A stretch of DNA of 41,544 nucleotides, from the NCBI GenBank assembly GCA_035506435.1, contig DATJPK010000095.1, positions 1 through 41,544 on the forward strand, written 5' to 3'. The notes beneath the pieces were generated by a model. That model did not search any database. It was not told the DNA's origin and saw only the letters and a program-made list of their open reading frames with translations. A program made the translations under genes and the position numbers. Numbering within the stretch: the stretch's first letter is position 1; every line of letters begins with the position of its first letter. Positions 1 through 8,786 of the stretch are shown one piece after another. Origin of the DNA: JACTUA01 sp035506435. GTDB lineage: Archaea > Halobacteriota > Methanomicrobia > Methanomicrobiales > JACTUA01.

Positions 1-1391
1 ACCGTGTAGTTCCCCGGGGCCAGGTAGGTATGGGTCGGGTTCCGGTCCGCACTGGTCGCCCCGTCGCCGAAGTCCCAGGACCAGCCCGTGGGGCTTCCCG
101 AGGAGGTGTCCGTGAACCTGGCCGGGAGCGGGGCGATGCCATATGTCTGGTTCACGGTGAAGGAGACCATCGGGACCGGGCCCACCCTGATAGAGTCGGC
201 CCGGGTCGTGTAATCTCTCCCCACGGGGCTTGATACCGTGAGGGCTATGGAGTAGGAACCGTCGGAGGCGAAGGTGTGGACGGGGTTCTCGTCAGTGGAG
301 GTGGTCCCGTCGCCGAATTCCCAGAGCCAGTGGCCGGGCGACCCGGTCGATGTGTCGGTGAACTGGACGGTAAGGGGTGAAAGCCCGGAGGTGGTGTTCG
401 CGGTATAGGCCGCTCCGGGGCAGGCAAGCGAGGACCCGACGGTCTCGAGGTAGATGTCCTTCTTTCCGCCGACATCCTTGTACCAGACGATCCGGTCGCC
501 GGAGATCTTCGGCCGGTAGTTCCCTGAGCCTGCCGTAATCGGCACGGAGGGGTTTGCACCGGTGAGATCGCCGAGCCAGAGATCCGTCCCGTTCATCCAC
601 ACGATCCGGTCCCCGTCGATGGCAGGGCTGGTCTGGTCTACCGGGTAATCGGCGACCAGTTTTTCGACCAAGGACCCGGAATCGGTGAAGTAGAGGTCCC
701 GGTCGAAGTCGTCCCGGTAATCGGACCATGCGACCCGGTTCCCGGAAATGGCGGTATCGATGATGCACGGGGGGTTGGAACAGGAGGTTTGGGCGACGAG
801 GGTCTCATCACCCGTGGAAAGGGATTTCCCGTAGATCTGTTCCGAGGAGCTGCCGTTCACCCAGGTGACCATATCCCCGGAAATCGCGGGCTGGGTCTGG
901 TCCGAGGGACCGGTTACTACCATGCCCTGCGACCCGTCGGCAGAGTTGAACAGGGCGATGCCCGGGGTCCCGCCCGAGTCCTGCCAGATGACCCGGTCCC
1001 CGCTGATATCAGGTGAGTACCCCGAGGCCGAGAGGATCCGGGTGGTCCCCGCGGTGAGGTTCAGGAGGGTTACCTGGTACGGGGCGAACGGGTTTTCGAG
1101 CCAGGCGACGAGCGGGCCATCGATGACCGGCAGGGTATGCTGGTTGCTACCCGCGGTAAGCTCCGTCTCGATCCCCGTTGAGAGATCGAAGAGCCGGAGG
1201 TTGTTGTCGTTGGAATCCTGCCAGACGATACGGGAACCGGAGATATCCGGATACAGCTGGTCGAAGCTCGTGTTCACGCTGATCCGGCATTCCTGGGCGG
1301 GGGAGGCGACCGGAAGGGCAACGAGGAGGAGGAAGAGGGCGAGGACTGCCAGCCATCTCCCCGTTTCCCGTGCACGCGTCATGGAACCCAT
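1..1391 (-). CDS. Beta-propeller/PKD surface protein, 3' end missing
   Basis: The reading frame stays open to the left edge, so at least 463 codons are present and the C-terminus is missing. A signal peptide is visible (MTRARETGRWLAVLALFLLL followed by a small-residue cleavage region). Residues about 35-330 carry repeated units of the form ISGxRIVWxD, the TolB-like beta-propeller repeat found in Methanosarcina-type surface proteins. Two PKD domains follow, with the signatures GHWLWEFGDGT and GWSWDFGDG. The protein is expected outside the cell, in adhesion or as an S-layer-associated scaffold. I chose the ATG at 1391 because GGGAGGGTGAGG lies just ahead; ATGs at 1412 and 1382 are alternatives. 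The calpain-like gene lies 35 bases upstream on the same strand, so the two may be cotranscribed. Confidence 0.85.
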   Translation of the reverse strand, partial: MGSMTRARETGRWLAVLALFLLLVALPVASPAQECRISVNTSFDQLYPDISGSRIVWQDSNDNNLRLFDLSTGIETELTAGSNQHTLPVIDGPLVAWLENPFAPYQVTLLNLTAGTTRILSASGYSPDISGDRVIWQDSGGTPGIALFNSADGSQGMVVTGPSDQTQPAISGDMVTWVNGSSSEQIYGKSLSTGDETLVAQTSCSNPPCIIDTAISGNRVAWSDYRDDFDRDLYFTDSGSLVEKLVADYPVDQTSPAIDGDRIVWMNGTDLWLGDLTGANPSVPITAGSGNYRPKISGDRIVWYKDVGGKKDIYLETVGSSLACPGAAYTANTTSGLSPLTVQFTDTSTGSPGHWLWEFGDGTTSTDENPVHTFASDGSYSIALTVSSPVGRDYTTRADSIRVGPVPMVSFTVNQTYGIAPLPARFTDTSSGSPTGWSWDFGDGATSADRNPTHTYLAPGNYT

Positions 1392-1426
1392 CCTCACCCT
1401 CCCTGTGTCCATCTGCCCTGCCCTTT

Positions 1427-2320
1427 TCAGGTGATGTACCCGTATCCCTCGAAGTACTTCAGGAACGCATTCGCCTCGAGCGCGAAGAGGCCGATGGAGA
1501 GATCGAATGACCTCTGGATGGTCGGCCAGCTGCCCCAGCCAGCGGGGAGCGCCGCCGGCTTCGCGGCCTGGAGATACTGGGTGTCGGTGTACGTCCAGGC
1601 CCCCGTGTCTACCATCGCGACCTTGCTCCGGGTGACTGCCCCGGACGGGTTCCGGAGTACGAGGTAATTCGCCCCGGGAAGCGAATAACCCCCGAGGACT
1701 ATGTAGGAATGGAGGGGGGCAATGGCCGTTCCGGAGGTATCGAAATCCCTGTACGTCCACGCCACGGTGGGATACTTCGTCTTGCCAGACGAGACCACGT
1801 TCTTGCTGAAATCGGTGAACAGGGCATCCCCGTCCTTGTAGCCCGTCGACAATTTCGCGATCTGCTTCCACGAGGTGAGCTGGAAGAGGGAGAAGAGGGG
1901 ATTCCCGTCCGGCATCTGGTTGCAGATGTCCGGTTTTCCTGCCACGCCGTCGCAGCAGCCGATCCCGAGGAAGTTTGCATAGAGTTTCTCATAGATCGCG
2001 GGCCATACCTCGTCGGGGGAATTCGACCGGGCCCCCCTGAGGGTATACGATGTCGTGTCATCGACGGGAAGGTCATCGTTCACCGTCGCGGTGAGGTTCC
2101 TGAACTTCGTCAGGTCATTCGGGTCGGACCAGAACCGGACCTTGATGGTCCCGGTGCCATCGGGGTTCTTCAGGGTCGAGGGACTGGTCCAGGCGAGCGA
2201 GCAGAGGGCGGCCATGAAGTAGCAGTCTATGGAGGCTCCCTGGACCGGGTCGAGGCCCGAGAAGTCGTCGATCTTATACTTCCAGGACCCCTTGTGCCCC
2301 CAGGTACAGCACGGGGACAT
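1427..2320 (-). CDS. Calpain-like (family C2) cysteine protease domain
   Basis: 297 codons. The segment DPVQGASIDCYFMAALCSLA matches the calpain nucleophile box (QGxxxDC(W/Y)), giving Cys33. LHSYIVLG (His204) and LRNPSG (Asn224) complete a Cys-His-Asn triad, and DEVWPAIYEKLYANF (about 104-118) matches the conserved calpain segment before the His. The function is inferred to be an intracellular or surface cysteine protease; no signal peptide is present on this piece. The ATG at 2320 shares its A with the TAA of the upstream 87-codon frame (TAATG). Reading the same frame further upstream gives protein-like sequence (TPEGTV) without a start. The gene is therefore probably the 3' part of one gene interrupted by a frameshift, not a separately started protein; see the upstream piece. 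Confidence 0.8.
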   Translation of the reverse strand: MSPCCTWGHKGSWKYKIDDFSGLDPVQGASIDCYFMAALCSLAWTSPSTLKNPDGTGTIKVRFWSDPNDLTKFRNLTATVNDDLPVDDTTSYTLRGARSNSPDEVWPAIYEKLYANFLGIGCCDGVAGKPDICNQMPDGNPLFSLFQLTSWKQIAKLSTGYKDGDALFTDFSKNVVSSGKTKYPTVAWTYRDFDTSGTAIAPLHSYIVLGGYSLPGANYLVLRNPSGAVTRSKVAMVDTGAWTYTDTQYLQAAKPAALPAGWGSWPTIQRSFDLSIGLFALEANAFLKYFEGYGYIT

Positions 2321-2583
2321 TACCGTCCCCTCCGGGGTGCCCCGGGCCCGATGGACTTTGCATAGAGGGGTGAACCGGATGATGTATCAAAGAGATCCCC
2401 GAAATCCCGCTGAAAAGCCATTTCGAGAACCTCCTTTATCCCCTTGTGGTTCATTCCCTTCCAGTTGATTTTTCTCCGGAGGTAGATCTCCGCGAGGGCA
2501 TTCGGGTTCCTCATCCCGACCCGGGAAAGGGCCTGTTCCTTCCCCTTTGCCTTTCCGGTTTTCGTTCCGCCAGCCTTTACCAT
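2320..2583 (-). CDS. Small basic protein, probably N-terminal part of the calpain-like gene
   Basis: 87 codons, starting MVKAGGTKTGKAKGKEQAL and ending in a different frame from the calpain-like gene, with TAATG overlap. The body (ALAEIYLRRKINWKGM, then KEVLEMAFQRDFGDLFDTS) is protein-like and charged. The last residues read SIGPGAPRRGR and stop, while the other frame at the same bases reads TPEGTV and runs into the protease. A single-base shift in the G/C runs at about 2327-2348 would fuse the two into one protein of about 385 residues. Either the base call is wrong, the gene is a pseudogene, or the two are translationally coupled. No clear ribosome binding site precedes the ATG. Function of this part unknown. 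Confidence 0.5.
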   Translation of the reverse strand: MVKAGGTKTGKAKGKEQALSRVGMRNPNALAEIYLRRKINWKGMNHKGIKEVLEMAFQRDFGDLFDTSSGSPLYAKSIGPGAPRRGR

Positions 2584-2952
2584 GTCTTATCCCGCCTGAA
2601 CCCCGGTTCGGCATTCTGCTTCCGGACCGAGTACATCCCCCTCTCCATGCCGAAAGGGAGACCTGGGGAGCGAGGGAGAGCCGGGTATCGATTAGAATCA
2701 CTGGGAAGAGGGTTCGAGCAGGGCTGCTCGGCCTTCCTGGCACTGGTCGTAAGCTGGAACCGGGACTGGCTCCGCTCCTCGCGTCCCTACAAGGAGAACT
2801 AGGGCGGAAGGTATAAATATATTGCCTTCGGTTTGTTCACAAATCACACCGGGGACTGTCTCTGTTCCGGATGGTAAGTACCAGGTGGGAGCCGCACAGG
2901 GTTAGTACGGGATCGGTAATCCTTTCTCATCCCGAAGTGACTAAGTTCCGGG
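2584..2952. other. Intergenic region between the calpain-like gene and mutS
   Basis: These 369 bases hold the mutS promoter (TATA at about 2811-2820). A weak inverted repeat (CGGGAT at 2908 and ATCCCG at 2929) lies in the expected mutS leader. I see no convincing TATA for the minus-strand gene and no RNA gene or credible ORF; frames that cross the region have the look of shadows. Confidence 0.5.
2808..2822 (+). promoter_or_regulatory. mutS promoter (TATA box)
   Basis: AAGGTATAAATATATTGCC is a strong archaeal TATA box with a purine-rich BRE position ahead. Transcription should begin near 2838-2845, leaving a leader of about 110 bases before the mutS ATG, which is long for this window. Confidence 0.65.
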
Positions 2953-5634
2953 ATGGCTCGGGAGGGAGATACCGGCGTCGGGGAGGAGCAGCGGCTCACC
3001 CCTGCCATGGAGCAGTACCGGTCGTTCAAGGACCGGTTCCCCGATGCGATCCTCTTCTTCCATATCGGGGACTTCTACGAGACCTTCGGGGCCGATGCCG
3101 AGCTGGTTTCCCGGGAGCTGGACATCGCCCTCACCTCCCGCTCCCGCGACCGGTCGGGGAACCGGATCCCCCTTGCCGGCGTACCCCGGGACGCGGGCCC
3201 GGGTTACATCGCGAGGCTCGTCGGGAAGGGGTACCGGGTCGCCGTCTGCGACCAGGTGGAGGACCCTTCCCAGGCGAGGGGCATTGTCAGGCGGGCGGTG
3301 GTCCGGGTGGTCACCCCGGGGACCGTGATGGACGAGGATACCGCCGGGCAGCCGGGCTCCCGGTACCTTGCGGGGATCTGGCCCGATGAGAAGGCCGGCC
3401 AGGCGGGCCTCGCGTTCCTCGACACGGCAACGGGCGAGTTCTTCCTCTCGGTCGTCGACACCGTGGGCGGCCCGGGCGATCTCAGGTCAGAGATCGCACG
3501 TTACCGTGCAGCAGAAGCGGTGGTTCCCCCCTCGCTCCCCGGCCCCCTGAAGGAACTGCTCGTATCGGAGGGGATAGTCATTACCCCTCTTCCCGAGGAG
3601 GCATTCGGGCCTGAGCGTGCGTCGCGGTCCCTGGCCGACCATTTCGGGGTCGGGACCCTCGCGGGATACGGGTGCGACCCGTACCCGGCGGCGGTCCGGG
3701 CGGCGGGGGCGGTACTCGCGTACGCGAAGGAGACGATGAACTCTCCCCTCGGCCATGTCACCGGCCTCTCGGTCCGGGTGCCATCGGACACCATGCTCCT
3801 CGACGCGATTACTCTCCGGAACCTCGAGATGTTCGGGAACATCCGCACCGGGGACCGGCAGGGGACCCTCATCGGGACCCTCGATGCCACGCAGACGGGG
3901 ATGGGGAGGAGGGAGCTCTACCGCCGGCTGGCAGCCCCGCTCCTCTCGGTAGAGGCCATCAACGCGAGGCTGGACGCGGTGGAGTTCTTCATCGGCCAGG
4001 CAGGGACCCGGCGCGAGCTCCGCGATCTCCTCGGGAAATGTGCCGACATCGGGCGGATCGCGGGGAGGGTCGCCTGCGGGAGCGCCGGTCCCCGCGACCT
4101 CGTGGCCCTGAAGGAGCTCCTCGGGCAGGTCCCCCGCATCCGGGCCCTCTTCGCACGGGAGGGGTCCCACGTCGCTCCATCCATCGGGGCAGGACTGGAC
4201 GCCCTCCGGGATCTCCCGGAGGTCGCGGCCCTCGTTGCCCGGGCCATTGCCGACAATCCCCCGGTATTGGCCCGGCAGGGAAACGTCATCCGGGAAGGTT
4301 TCTCCCCTGAACTGGACGGCCTCCGGGCACTCTCACGGAACACGAAGGACTGGGTGGTGGAGCTCCAGCAGAGGGAGCGCGAGGCGACGGGGATCAGGTC
4401 GCTCCGGGTCGGCTACAACCAGGTGTCCGGATATTACATCGAGGTAACGAAGCCAAACCTCCACCTGGTGCCGGAACGGTATACCCGGAAACAGACGACG
4501 GCCGGCGGGGAACGGTTCATCACGGCAGAGCTTGCCGAGAAGGGGGCCCAGATTTCATCCGCCGATGAAAAGATCCTTGCTCTCGAGGGGCAGCTCTATG
4601 CCGGCCTCGTCCATTCGCTTGAGAAGGAGATCCCGGGCTTCCAGGCGACGGCACGGGGCCTTGCCGACCTGGACGTAGCAAGCTCCCTCGCAGAGGTGGC
4701 CCGGGCGAACGGCTACACCCGGCCCGTCCCCGAGCAGAGCCTGCGGCTCGTGATCCGGGAGGGCAGGCACCCCGTCGTCGAGAGGGCCCTCGGCGGGCGG
4801 TTCGTCCCGAACGATACCCTGATGGACGGGAATGGCGACCAGGTCCTGATCATCACCGGCGCGAACATGGCGGGGAAGTCCACCTACATGCGGGGCGTCG
4901 CCCTGATCGCGATCCTCGCCCAGGCCGGCTCGTTCGTTCCTGCGGCACACGCGACGGTGGGCATCATCGACCGGGTCTTCACCCGGGTCGGGGCCTTCGA
5001 CGACCTCGCGAGCGGCCAGTCGACCTTCATGGTGGAGATGGTCGAGCTCGCGAACATCCTGAACAGCATGACCGAAAGAAGCCTCGTGATCCTCGATGAG
5101 ATCGGGAAGGGGACCGGGACCCTCGACGGGTACTCCATCGCCCGGTCGGTGCTCGAGTTCCTCCACGGGAAGGCGGCGCCCGGCCCGAGGACGCTCTTTG
5201 CCACCCACTTCCACGAGATCGTCGGGGTCGAGGCCGAGCTGAAACGGGTGAGGAACTACCATTTCACCGTGAAGGAGACAGGGAAGGAGGTGGTGTTCCT
5301 GAGAAGGCTTGTCCCGGGGGCGACCGACCGGAGTTACGGGATCCATGTCGCCCGAAAGGCGGGGGTCCCGAGGAAGGTCACCGACCGGGCCGCCGAGATC
5401 CTCATCTCGGTCCAGAAGGGGGAGAACGGCAGGGGAGGCCGGCCGAAGCGGTACACGCAGGTGCTCTTCGTGGATGCGCCGGAGGAGGATGACCGTGAAC
5501 ACCCGGCAGTGCAGGAACTCCTCGACCTGAAGCCCGACGGGATGACCCCCATCCAGGCGCTCGAGGCCCTCTATGCCCTCCAGAAGCGGGCCCGGGAAGG
5601 GGGAGGAAGGGAGGAGAAGCCGGATGGCAGCTGA
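2953..5634 (+). CDS. mutS: DNA mismatch repair protein MutS
   Basis: 893 residues, the normal length for bacterial-type MutS1. MutS dimers recognise mismatches and, with MutL, start repair in the cytoplasm. The N-terminus holds LTPAMEQY and the mismatch-reading GDFYE (Phe41-Tyr42-Glu43). The core has NQVSGYYIEVTKPN, and the C-terminal ATPase has the Walker A TGANMAGKSTYM (about 635-646), LASGQSTFMVEM and a Walker B/D-loop VILDEIGKGTGTLDG, where most MutS proteins have GRGTSTxDG. THFHEI (the switch His) is present. The C-terminal tail (HPAVQELLDLKPDGMTPIQALEALYALQ) fits the MutS C-terminal helix-turn-helix dimer region. The ATG at 2953 lacks a good Shine-Dalgarno but is needed to keep the RLTPAMEQY motif. 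It overlaps mutL by 11 bases. Confidence 0.97.
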   Translation: MAREGDTGVGEEQRLTPAMEQYRSFKDRFPDAILFFHIGDFYETFGADAELVSRELDIALTSRSRDRSGNRIPLAGVPRDAGPGYIARLVGKGYRVAVCDQVEDPSQARGIVRRAVVRVVTPGTVMDEDTAGQPGSRYLAGIWPDEKAGQAGLAFLDTATGEFFLSVVDTVGGPGDLRSEIARYRAAEAVVPPSLPGPLKELLVSEGIVITPLPEEAFGPERASRSLADHFGVGTLAGYGCDPYPAAVRAAGAVLAYAKETMNSPLGHVTGLSVRVPSDTMLLDAITLRNLEMFGNIRTGDRQGTLIGTLDATQTGMGRRELYRRLAAPLLSVEAINARLDAVEFFIGQAGTRRELRDLLGKCADIGRIAGRVACGSAGPRDLVALKELLGQVPRIRALFAREGSHVAPSIGAGLDALRDLPEVAALVARAIADNPPVLARQGNVIREGFSPELDGLRALSRNTKDWVVELQQREREATGIRSLRVGYNQVSGYYIEVTKPNLHLVPERYTRKQTTAGGERFITAELAEKGAQISSADEKILALEGQLYAGLVHSLEKEIPGFQATARGLADLDVASSLAEVARANGYTRPVPEQSLRLVIREGRHPVVERALGGRFVPNDTLMDGNGDQVLIITGANMAGKSTYMRGVALIAILAQAGSFVPAAHATVGIIDRVFTRVGAFDDLASGQSTFMVEMVELANILNSMTERSLVILDEIGKGTGTLDGYSIARSVLEFLHGKAAPGPRTLFATHFHEIVGVEAELKRVRNYHFTVKETGKEVVFLRRLVPGATDRSYGIHVARKAGVPRKVTDRAAEILISVQKGENGRGGRPKRYTQVLFVDAPEEDDREHPAVQELLDLKPDGMTPIQALEALYALQKRAREGGGREEKPDGS

Positions 5635-7405
5635 CGAGGGGGTTCCCACTATCCACCTCCTCGACCCGGCGGAGGCGGTGAAGATCGCCGCCGGGGAGGT
5701 TGTGGAGCGGCCCGCCTCGGTGGTGAAGGAGCTCGTGGAAAATTCGGTCGATGCCGGGTCGACCCGGGTCCTTGTCGAGGTGAGCTCCGACTCCGATCGG
5801 ATCACCCGGATCAGCGTAACCGACGACGGGATCGGGATGAACCCGGCCGATGCCCGGCTCGCGTTCCTCCCCCATGCGACAAGCAAGATCCGGGCCCTCT
5901 CGGACCTCGGGAGGAGCCTCTCCCTCGGCTTCCGGGGCGAGGCCCTCGCGAGCATCGCGGCCGTGTCGCAGGTCACCCTCGTCACCCGGTGCCGGGGCCG
6001 GGGCTGCGACACCGGCACCCGGGTCACCGCGAGGGCCGGGGAGGTGACCGGGGTCTCCGACACGGGAGCCCCGCCCGGGACGACGGTGGTGGTCGGGGAG
6101 CTCTTCTTCAATACCCCGGCCCGGCAGAAGTTCCTCAAGTCCCTCCCGACCGAGCTCGCCCAGCTCGCGGGGGCCGTCGAGGCGCTCGCACTCGCCCACC
6201 CGCAGGTTGCCTTCCGGCTCGTCCACAACGGCAGGGAGCGCCTCGCGACGGGGCGGGCGCCCGGCCTCCTCGAGGCCATCCGAGACCTCTTCGGCGACGA
6301 AGTGGCTGGCGAGCTCGTCCCCGTCTCCGTCGAAAGCCCCGGAGTCAGGATCACCGGGTATGTCTCGACCCCGTTTTCACCCCGAAAGACCCCTTCAAGG
6401 GTCCAGGTCTCGATCAACGGCAGGCCGGTCTTCTCCCGGCAGATCCTGAGGGCCATCCGGAGGGGGTACGGGACCCTGCTCCCGTCCCATACCTACCCGG
6501 TAGCCTTCCTCGATCTCATGATCGACCCCTCCCGGGTGGACGTGAACGTCCATCCCGCTAAACGGCACGTCCGTATCGGGAAAGAGCCGGAGATCCTCGA
6601 GACGGTGGAAGAGGCCGTCCGGAAAGGCCTGGAAGGCCTGGACCTGGCCCCGCCGGTCCGGGACACTCCGCCCGCCGTGCCGAGAGCTGCACCGCCCGCC
6701 CGGATGCCCGGGGCAGCTTCGGCGTCCACCGTTGCCGGGGAACCGCCCTCACGCGAGATCGCAAGGCTGACAGACCTTCGGCTCCGGCAGTCCGAGCTCC
6801 CGACCGGGATCCCGGCGGTGGAGAGCACAGTCCCTGAGCTCGAGGTCATCGGGCAGGTCGCGGGGACCTACATCCTCGCCCGGACACCCGGGGACGACCT
6901 GGTCCTCATCGACCAGCACGCGGCCCACGAGCGGGTGCTCTACGAGCAGGTGACAGACCGGAGAGACTCACGGCGCGTCTCGCAGGAGCTGATCGCCCCC
7001 GTGGTGCTCCACGAGCCGCCGCGGGAGGCGGCTATCCTCCGGGGGATCACCGGCCTCCTCGGCGAGCGGGGTTTCCTCGTCGAGGAGTTCGGGAAGGACG
7101 CCTTCCTCGTCCGGGGCATCCCGTCGGTCCTCGGGCGGCTGGACGATGCCTCTGCCATCGGCGACCTCCTCGGGGACATCTTCTCCCGGGAGGCGGACAC
7201 CCCGGAGGACACCGCCGAGCAGATCACCCGGTCCATCGCCTGCAAGGGAGCCATCAAGGCAGGGACGGCCTGCACCCCGGAGCAGTGCCGGCGGCTGGTC
7301 GCCCAGCTCCGGCTCACGAGGAGCCCCTGGACCTGCCCCCACGGCCGCCCGACGATGGTCTCCTTCTCCCGGGCAGCCCTCGACGCCCTTTTCAAGCGGA
7401 CCTGA
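5624..7405 (+). CDS. mutL: DNA mismatch repair protein MutL, endonuclease type
   Basis: 593 residues. The N-terminal GHKL ATPase shows KELVENSVDAG (Glu36, Asn40), DDGIGM and GFRGEALASI. A low-complexity Pro/Ala linker (about 345-400) joins it to the C-terminal dimerisation/nuclease domain. That domain has the metal-binding motif DQHAAHERVLYE, which fits DQHA(x)2E(x)4E (from residue 430). It also has ACKGAIKAG (Cys540), CPHGRP (Cys571) and FLVRG, so this should be a nicking MutL like those of organisms without MutH. The ATG at 5624 is preceded by GGAGGAG and lies inside the mutS 3' end, so the pair is cotranscribed and translationally coupled. An in-frame upstream ATG at 5573 is rejected because it lies deep in mutS. 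Confidence 0.97.
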   Translation: MAADEGVPTIHLLDPAEAVKIAAGEVVERPASVVKELVENSVDAGSTRVLVEVSSDSDRITRISVTDDGIGMNPADARLAFLPHATSKIRALSDLGRSLSLGFRGEALASIAAVSQVTLVTRCRGRGCDTGTRVTARAGEVTGVSDTGAPPGTTVVVGELFFNTPARQKFLKSLPTELAQLAGAVEALALAHPQVAFRLVHNGRERLATGRAPGLLEAIRDLFGDEVAGELVPVSVESPGVRITGYVSTPFSPRKTPSRVQVSINGRPVFSRQILRAIRRGYGTLLPSHTYPVAFLDLMIDPSRVDVNVHPAKRHVRIGKEPEILETVEEAVRKGLEGLDLAPPVRDTPPAVPRAAPPARMPGAASASTVAGEPPSREIARLTDLRLRQSELPTGIPAVESTVPELEVIGQVAGTYILARTPGDDLVLIDQHAAHERVLYEQVTDRRDSRRVSQELIAPVVLHEPPREAAILRGITGLLGERGFLVEEFGKDAFLVRGIPSVLGRLDDASAIGDLLGDIFSREADTPEDTAEQITRSIACKGAIKAGTACTPEQCRRLVAQLRLTRSPWTCPHGRPTMVSFSRAALDALFKRT

Positions 7406-7420
7406 AGGGCAGGCCATGCC

Positions 7421-7427
7421 TATATAC
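7421..7427 (+). promoter_or_regulatory. TATA box for the TPR protein gene
   Basis: CCTATATACGG lies about 28 bases ahead of the ATG at 7452, so the transcript should be leaderless or nearly so. This argues against the in-frame ATG at 7416, which lies upstream of the TATA. Confidence 0.55.
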
Positions 7428-7451
7428 GGCCGGCAGGGTACCCTTCCTGAG

Positions 7452-8063
7452 ATGGGGACCAGGTTCCTCGCGGTCGCTGTGTTTGTCCTCCTCCTCGTAC
7501 CCGTGGCGGCGCCTGCGGCGGTCGTGGTACCTTTCGCCGGAAATGATACCCTCCTGCCGCCGGTCGGCGCAGGTGGGGCCACGGGCAACGGACTCCCGGT
7601 TCTCCCGAACATCTCGCCGGCCGACAGGGATCGCATGGCTGAGAACTGGTTCGAGCAGGGATTCGTCCTGACAAACCAGCAACGGTATACGGATGCAATC
7701 CTGGCGTACGGGAAGGCCTTGTCCTACAACGGGTCCCTCCTCAATGCATGGTACTACACCGGCGATGCATACTTCCAGGTCGGCCGCTATCCCGACGCAT
7801 TGCTCGCCTTCGAAAACGCGACGGCCGTCGACCCGGACTTCGTGGACGCGTACTTCTACGAGGCCCTGGTCTTCGGGAAGCTGGGGCGGCCCGGGGACAG
7901 GGAGGATACCCTCAGGAAGGGCCTCGATGCTGCCGAGAGAAGGGAGGCGAAGGCCGGGCCGGGCTCATCTTCTTCTCTGCCGGCACCCGAGCCGATCTCC
8001 CCGGTTCTCCCGTTCCTCGCAACCGGGTTCGCAATCGGCCTCCGGAAGCTCTCGCACCGGTAA
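7452..8063 (+). CDS. Exported tetratricopeptide-repeat protein
   Basis: 203 residues. The signal peptide is MGTRFLAVAVFVLLLVPVAA. The middle (about 60-150) holds tandem TPR units, for example NWFEQGFVLTNQQRYTDAI, AWYYTGDAYFQVGRYPDAL and AYFYEALVFGKLGRPGDRED, each with the expected small and aromatic positions. The C-terminus has Pro-rich sequence then a hydrophobic segment (PVLPFLATGFAIGL) and basic residues, which could be a C-terminal membrane anchor or an archaeosortase-like sorting signal. TPRs mediate protein-protein contacts, so it probably scaffolds a surface or membrane complex. It follows mutL by 46 bases but has its own TATA box. It ends 31 bases from the convergent gene. Confidence 0.85.
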   Translation: MGTRFLAVAVFVLLLVPVAAPAAVVVPFAGNDTLLPPVGAGGATGNGLPVLPNISPADRDRMAENWFEQGFVLTNQQRYTDAILAYGKALSYNGSLLNAWYYTGDAYFQVGRYPDALLAFENATAVDPDFVDAYFYEALVFGKLGRPGDREDTLRKGLDAAERREAKAGPGSSSSLPAPEPISPVLPFLATGFAIGLRKLSHR

Positions 8064-8094
8064 CCGGATGTATCCCGGCCCCGCCTTCACGGGG

Positions 8095-8733
8095 TCACTG
8101 CACGGTGAGCGTGAGGTGGTCCTCGTGGGTGATCCCGTCGCCTGTCGATGTTACTACCCCGTTCACGGTGGCCCCCGGCGGGATCGTGTTCGGGACCACG
8201 AAGGGATAATCGATGGTCTTCGGGTACGGCGGCCCCTGGTACCCGAGGTCCTGCGTCTGGCTGAAGATAAAGAAACTGGCGGTCACTACCATGTGGATCT
8301 GCCCGGAGAAGCCGTTCTCTCCCTGGATTGTCATGTGGTACACCACGGTATCTCCCTGGTGGGCCGAGATCTGCTGTGGGGTGATGGTGATCGAGAAATC
8401 CGGCGGGCCGCTGTAGGTCGGTGCGGCGGTGACCGTTGGTGTGACCGAAGAGGTTACCCCGGGGGACACGACCGGGGTCAGCCTCGGGGTCCGGTGGGCC
8501 GGGGGCACGATGGTCGTTGCCGGGATGGTCGTCTGGACCGGGTGAACGGATCCTGCTGATCGCGGGGAAATGAGCCCGGGAAGGGCGGTCGCAGCAACGA
8601 TGACCGCGATTACGACGAAGAAGGCGATGATCGCCCACCGGGTCCGGTCCACGGGAGCCGGGGGGGCAGGGGGAGCTGGCTCGGCCGGCGGGGCCTGGCC
8701 CGGGCTTTCTCCGGTCCCGGGGGTATCTTCCAT
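8095..8733 (-). CDS. Membrane-anchored extracellular protein of unknown function
   Basis: 212 residues. A Pro/Ala-rich cytoplasmic N-terminus (residues 1-30) is followed by one transmembrane helix (WAIIAFFVVIAVIVAATALP, about 33-52). A Thr/Pro-rich stalk (about 65-110) follows, with sequence suited to glycosylation, then a compact outer domain of beta character (from PDFSITITPQQISAHQGD). That domain resembles immunoglobulin-like surface folds by composition only. A TATA (forward GATAATAC, 8759-8766) lies about 30 bases ahead of the ATG, so the message is nearly leaderless. It lies 53 bases downstream of the permease gene on the same strand. I do not recognise a family. Confidence 0.8.
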   Translation of the reverse strand: MEDTPGTGESPGQAPPAEPAPPAPPAPVDRTRWAIIAFFVVIAVIVAATALPGLISPRSAGSVHPVQTTIPATTIVPPAHRTPRLTPVVSPGVTSSVTPTVTAAPTYSGPPDFSITITPQQISAHQGDTVVYHMTIQGENGFSGQIHMVVTASFFIFSQTQDLGYQGPPYPKTIDYPFVVPNTIPPGATVNGVVTSTGDGITHEDHLTLTVQ

Positions 8734-8786
8734 GGTACGAGGTACTCATTTCATGGGTGATAATACGATCCCGGGCCGTTCTTCCC

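Noticed and set aside
2446..2802. 118-codon plus-strand frame ahead of mutS
   Set aside because: No ribosome site and no recognisable protein character; it ends at the mutS promoter and lies opposite the calpain N-terminal piece.
4555..6456. Long open frame on the minus strand across mutS and mutL
   Set aside because: It lies opposite two fully motif-supported genes, and its composition (Arg/Ser/Pro-rich, no domain) is that of a shadow in GC-rich DNA.
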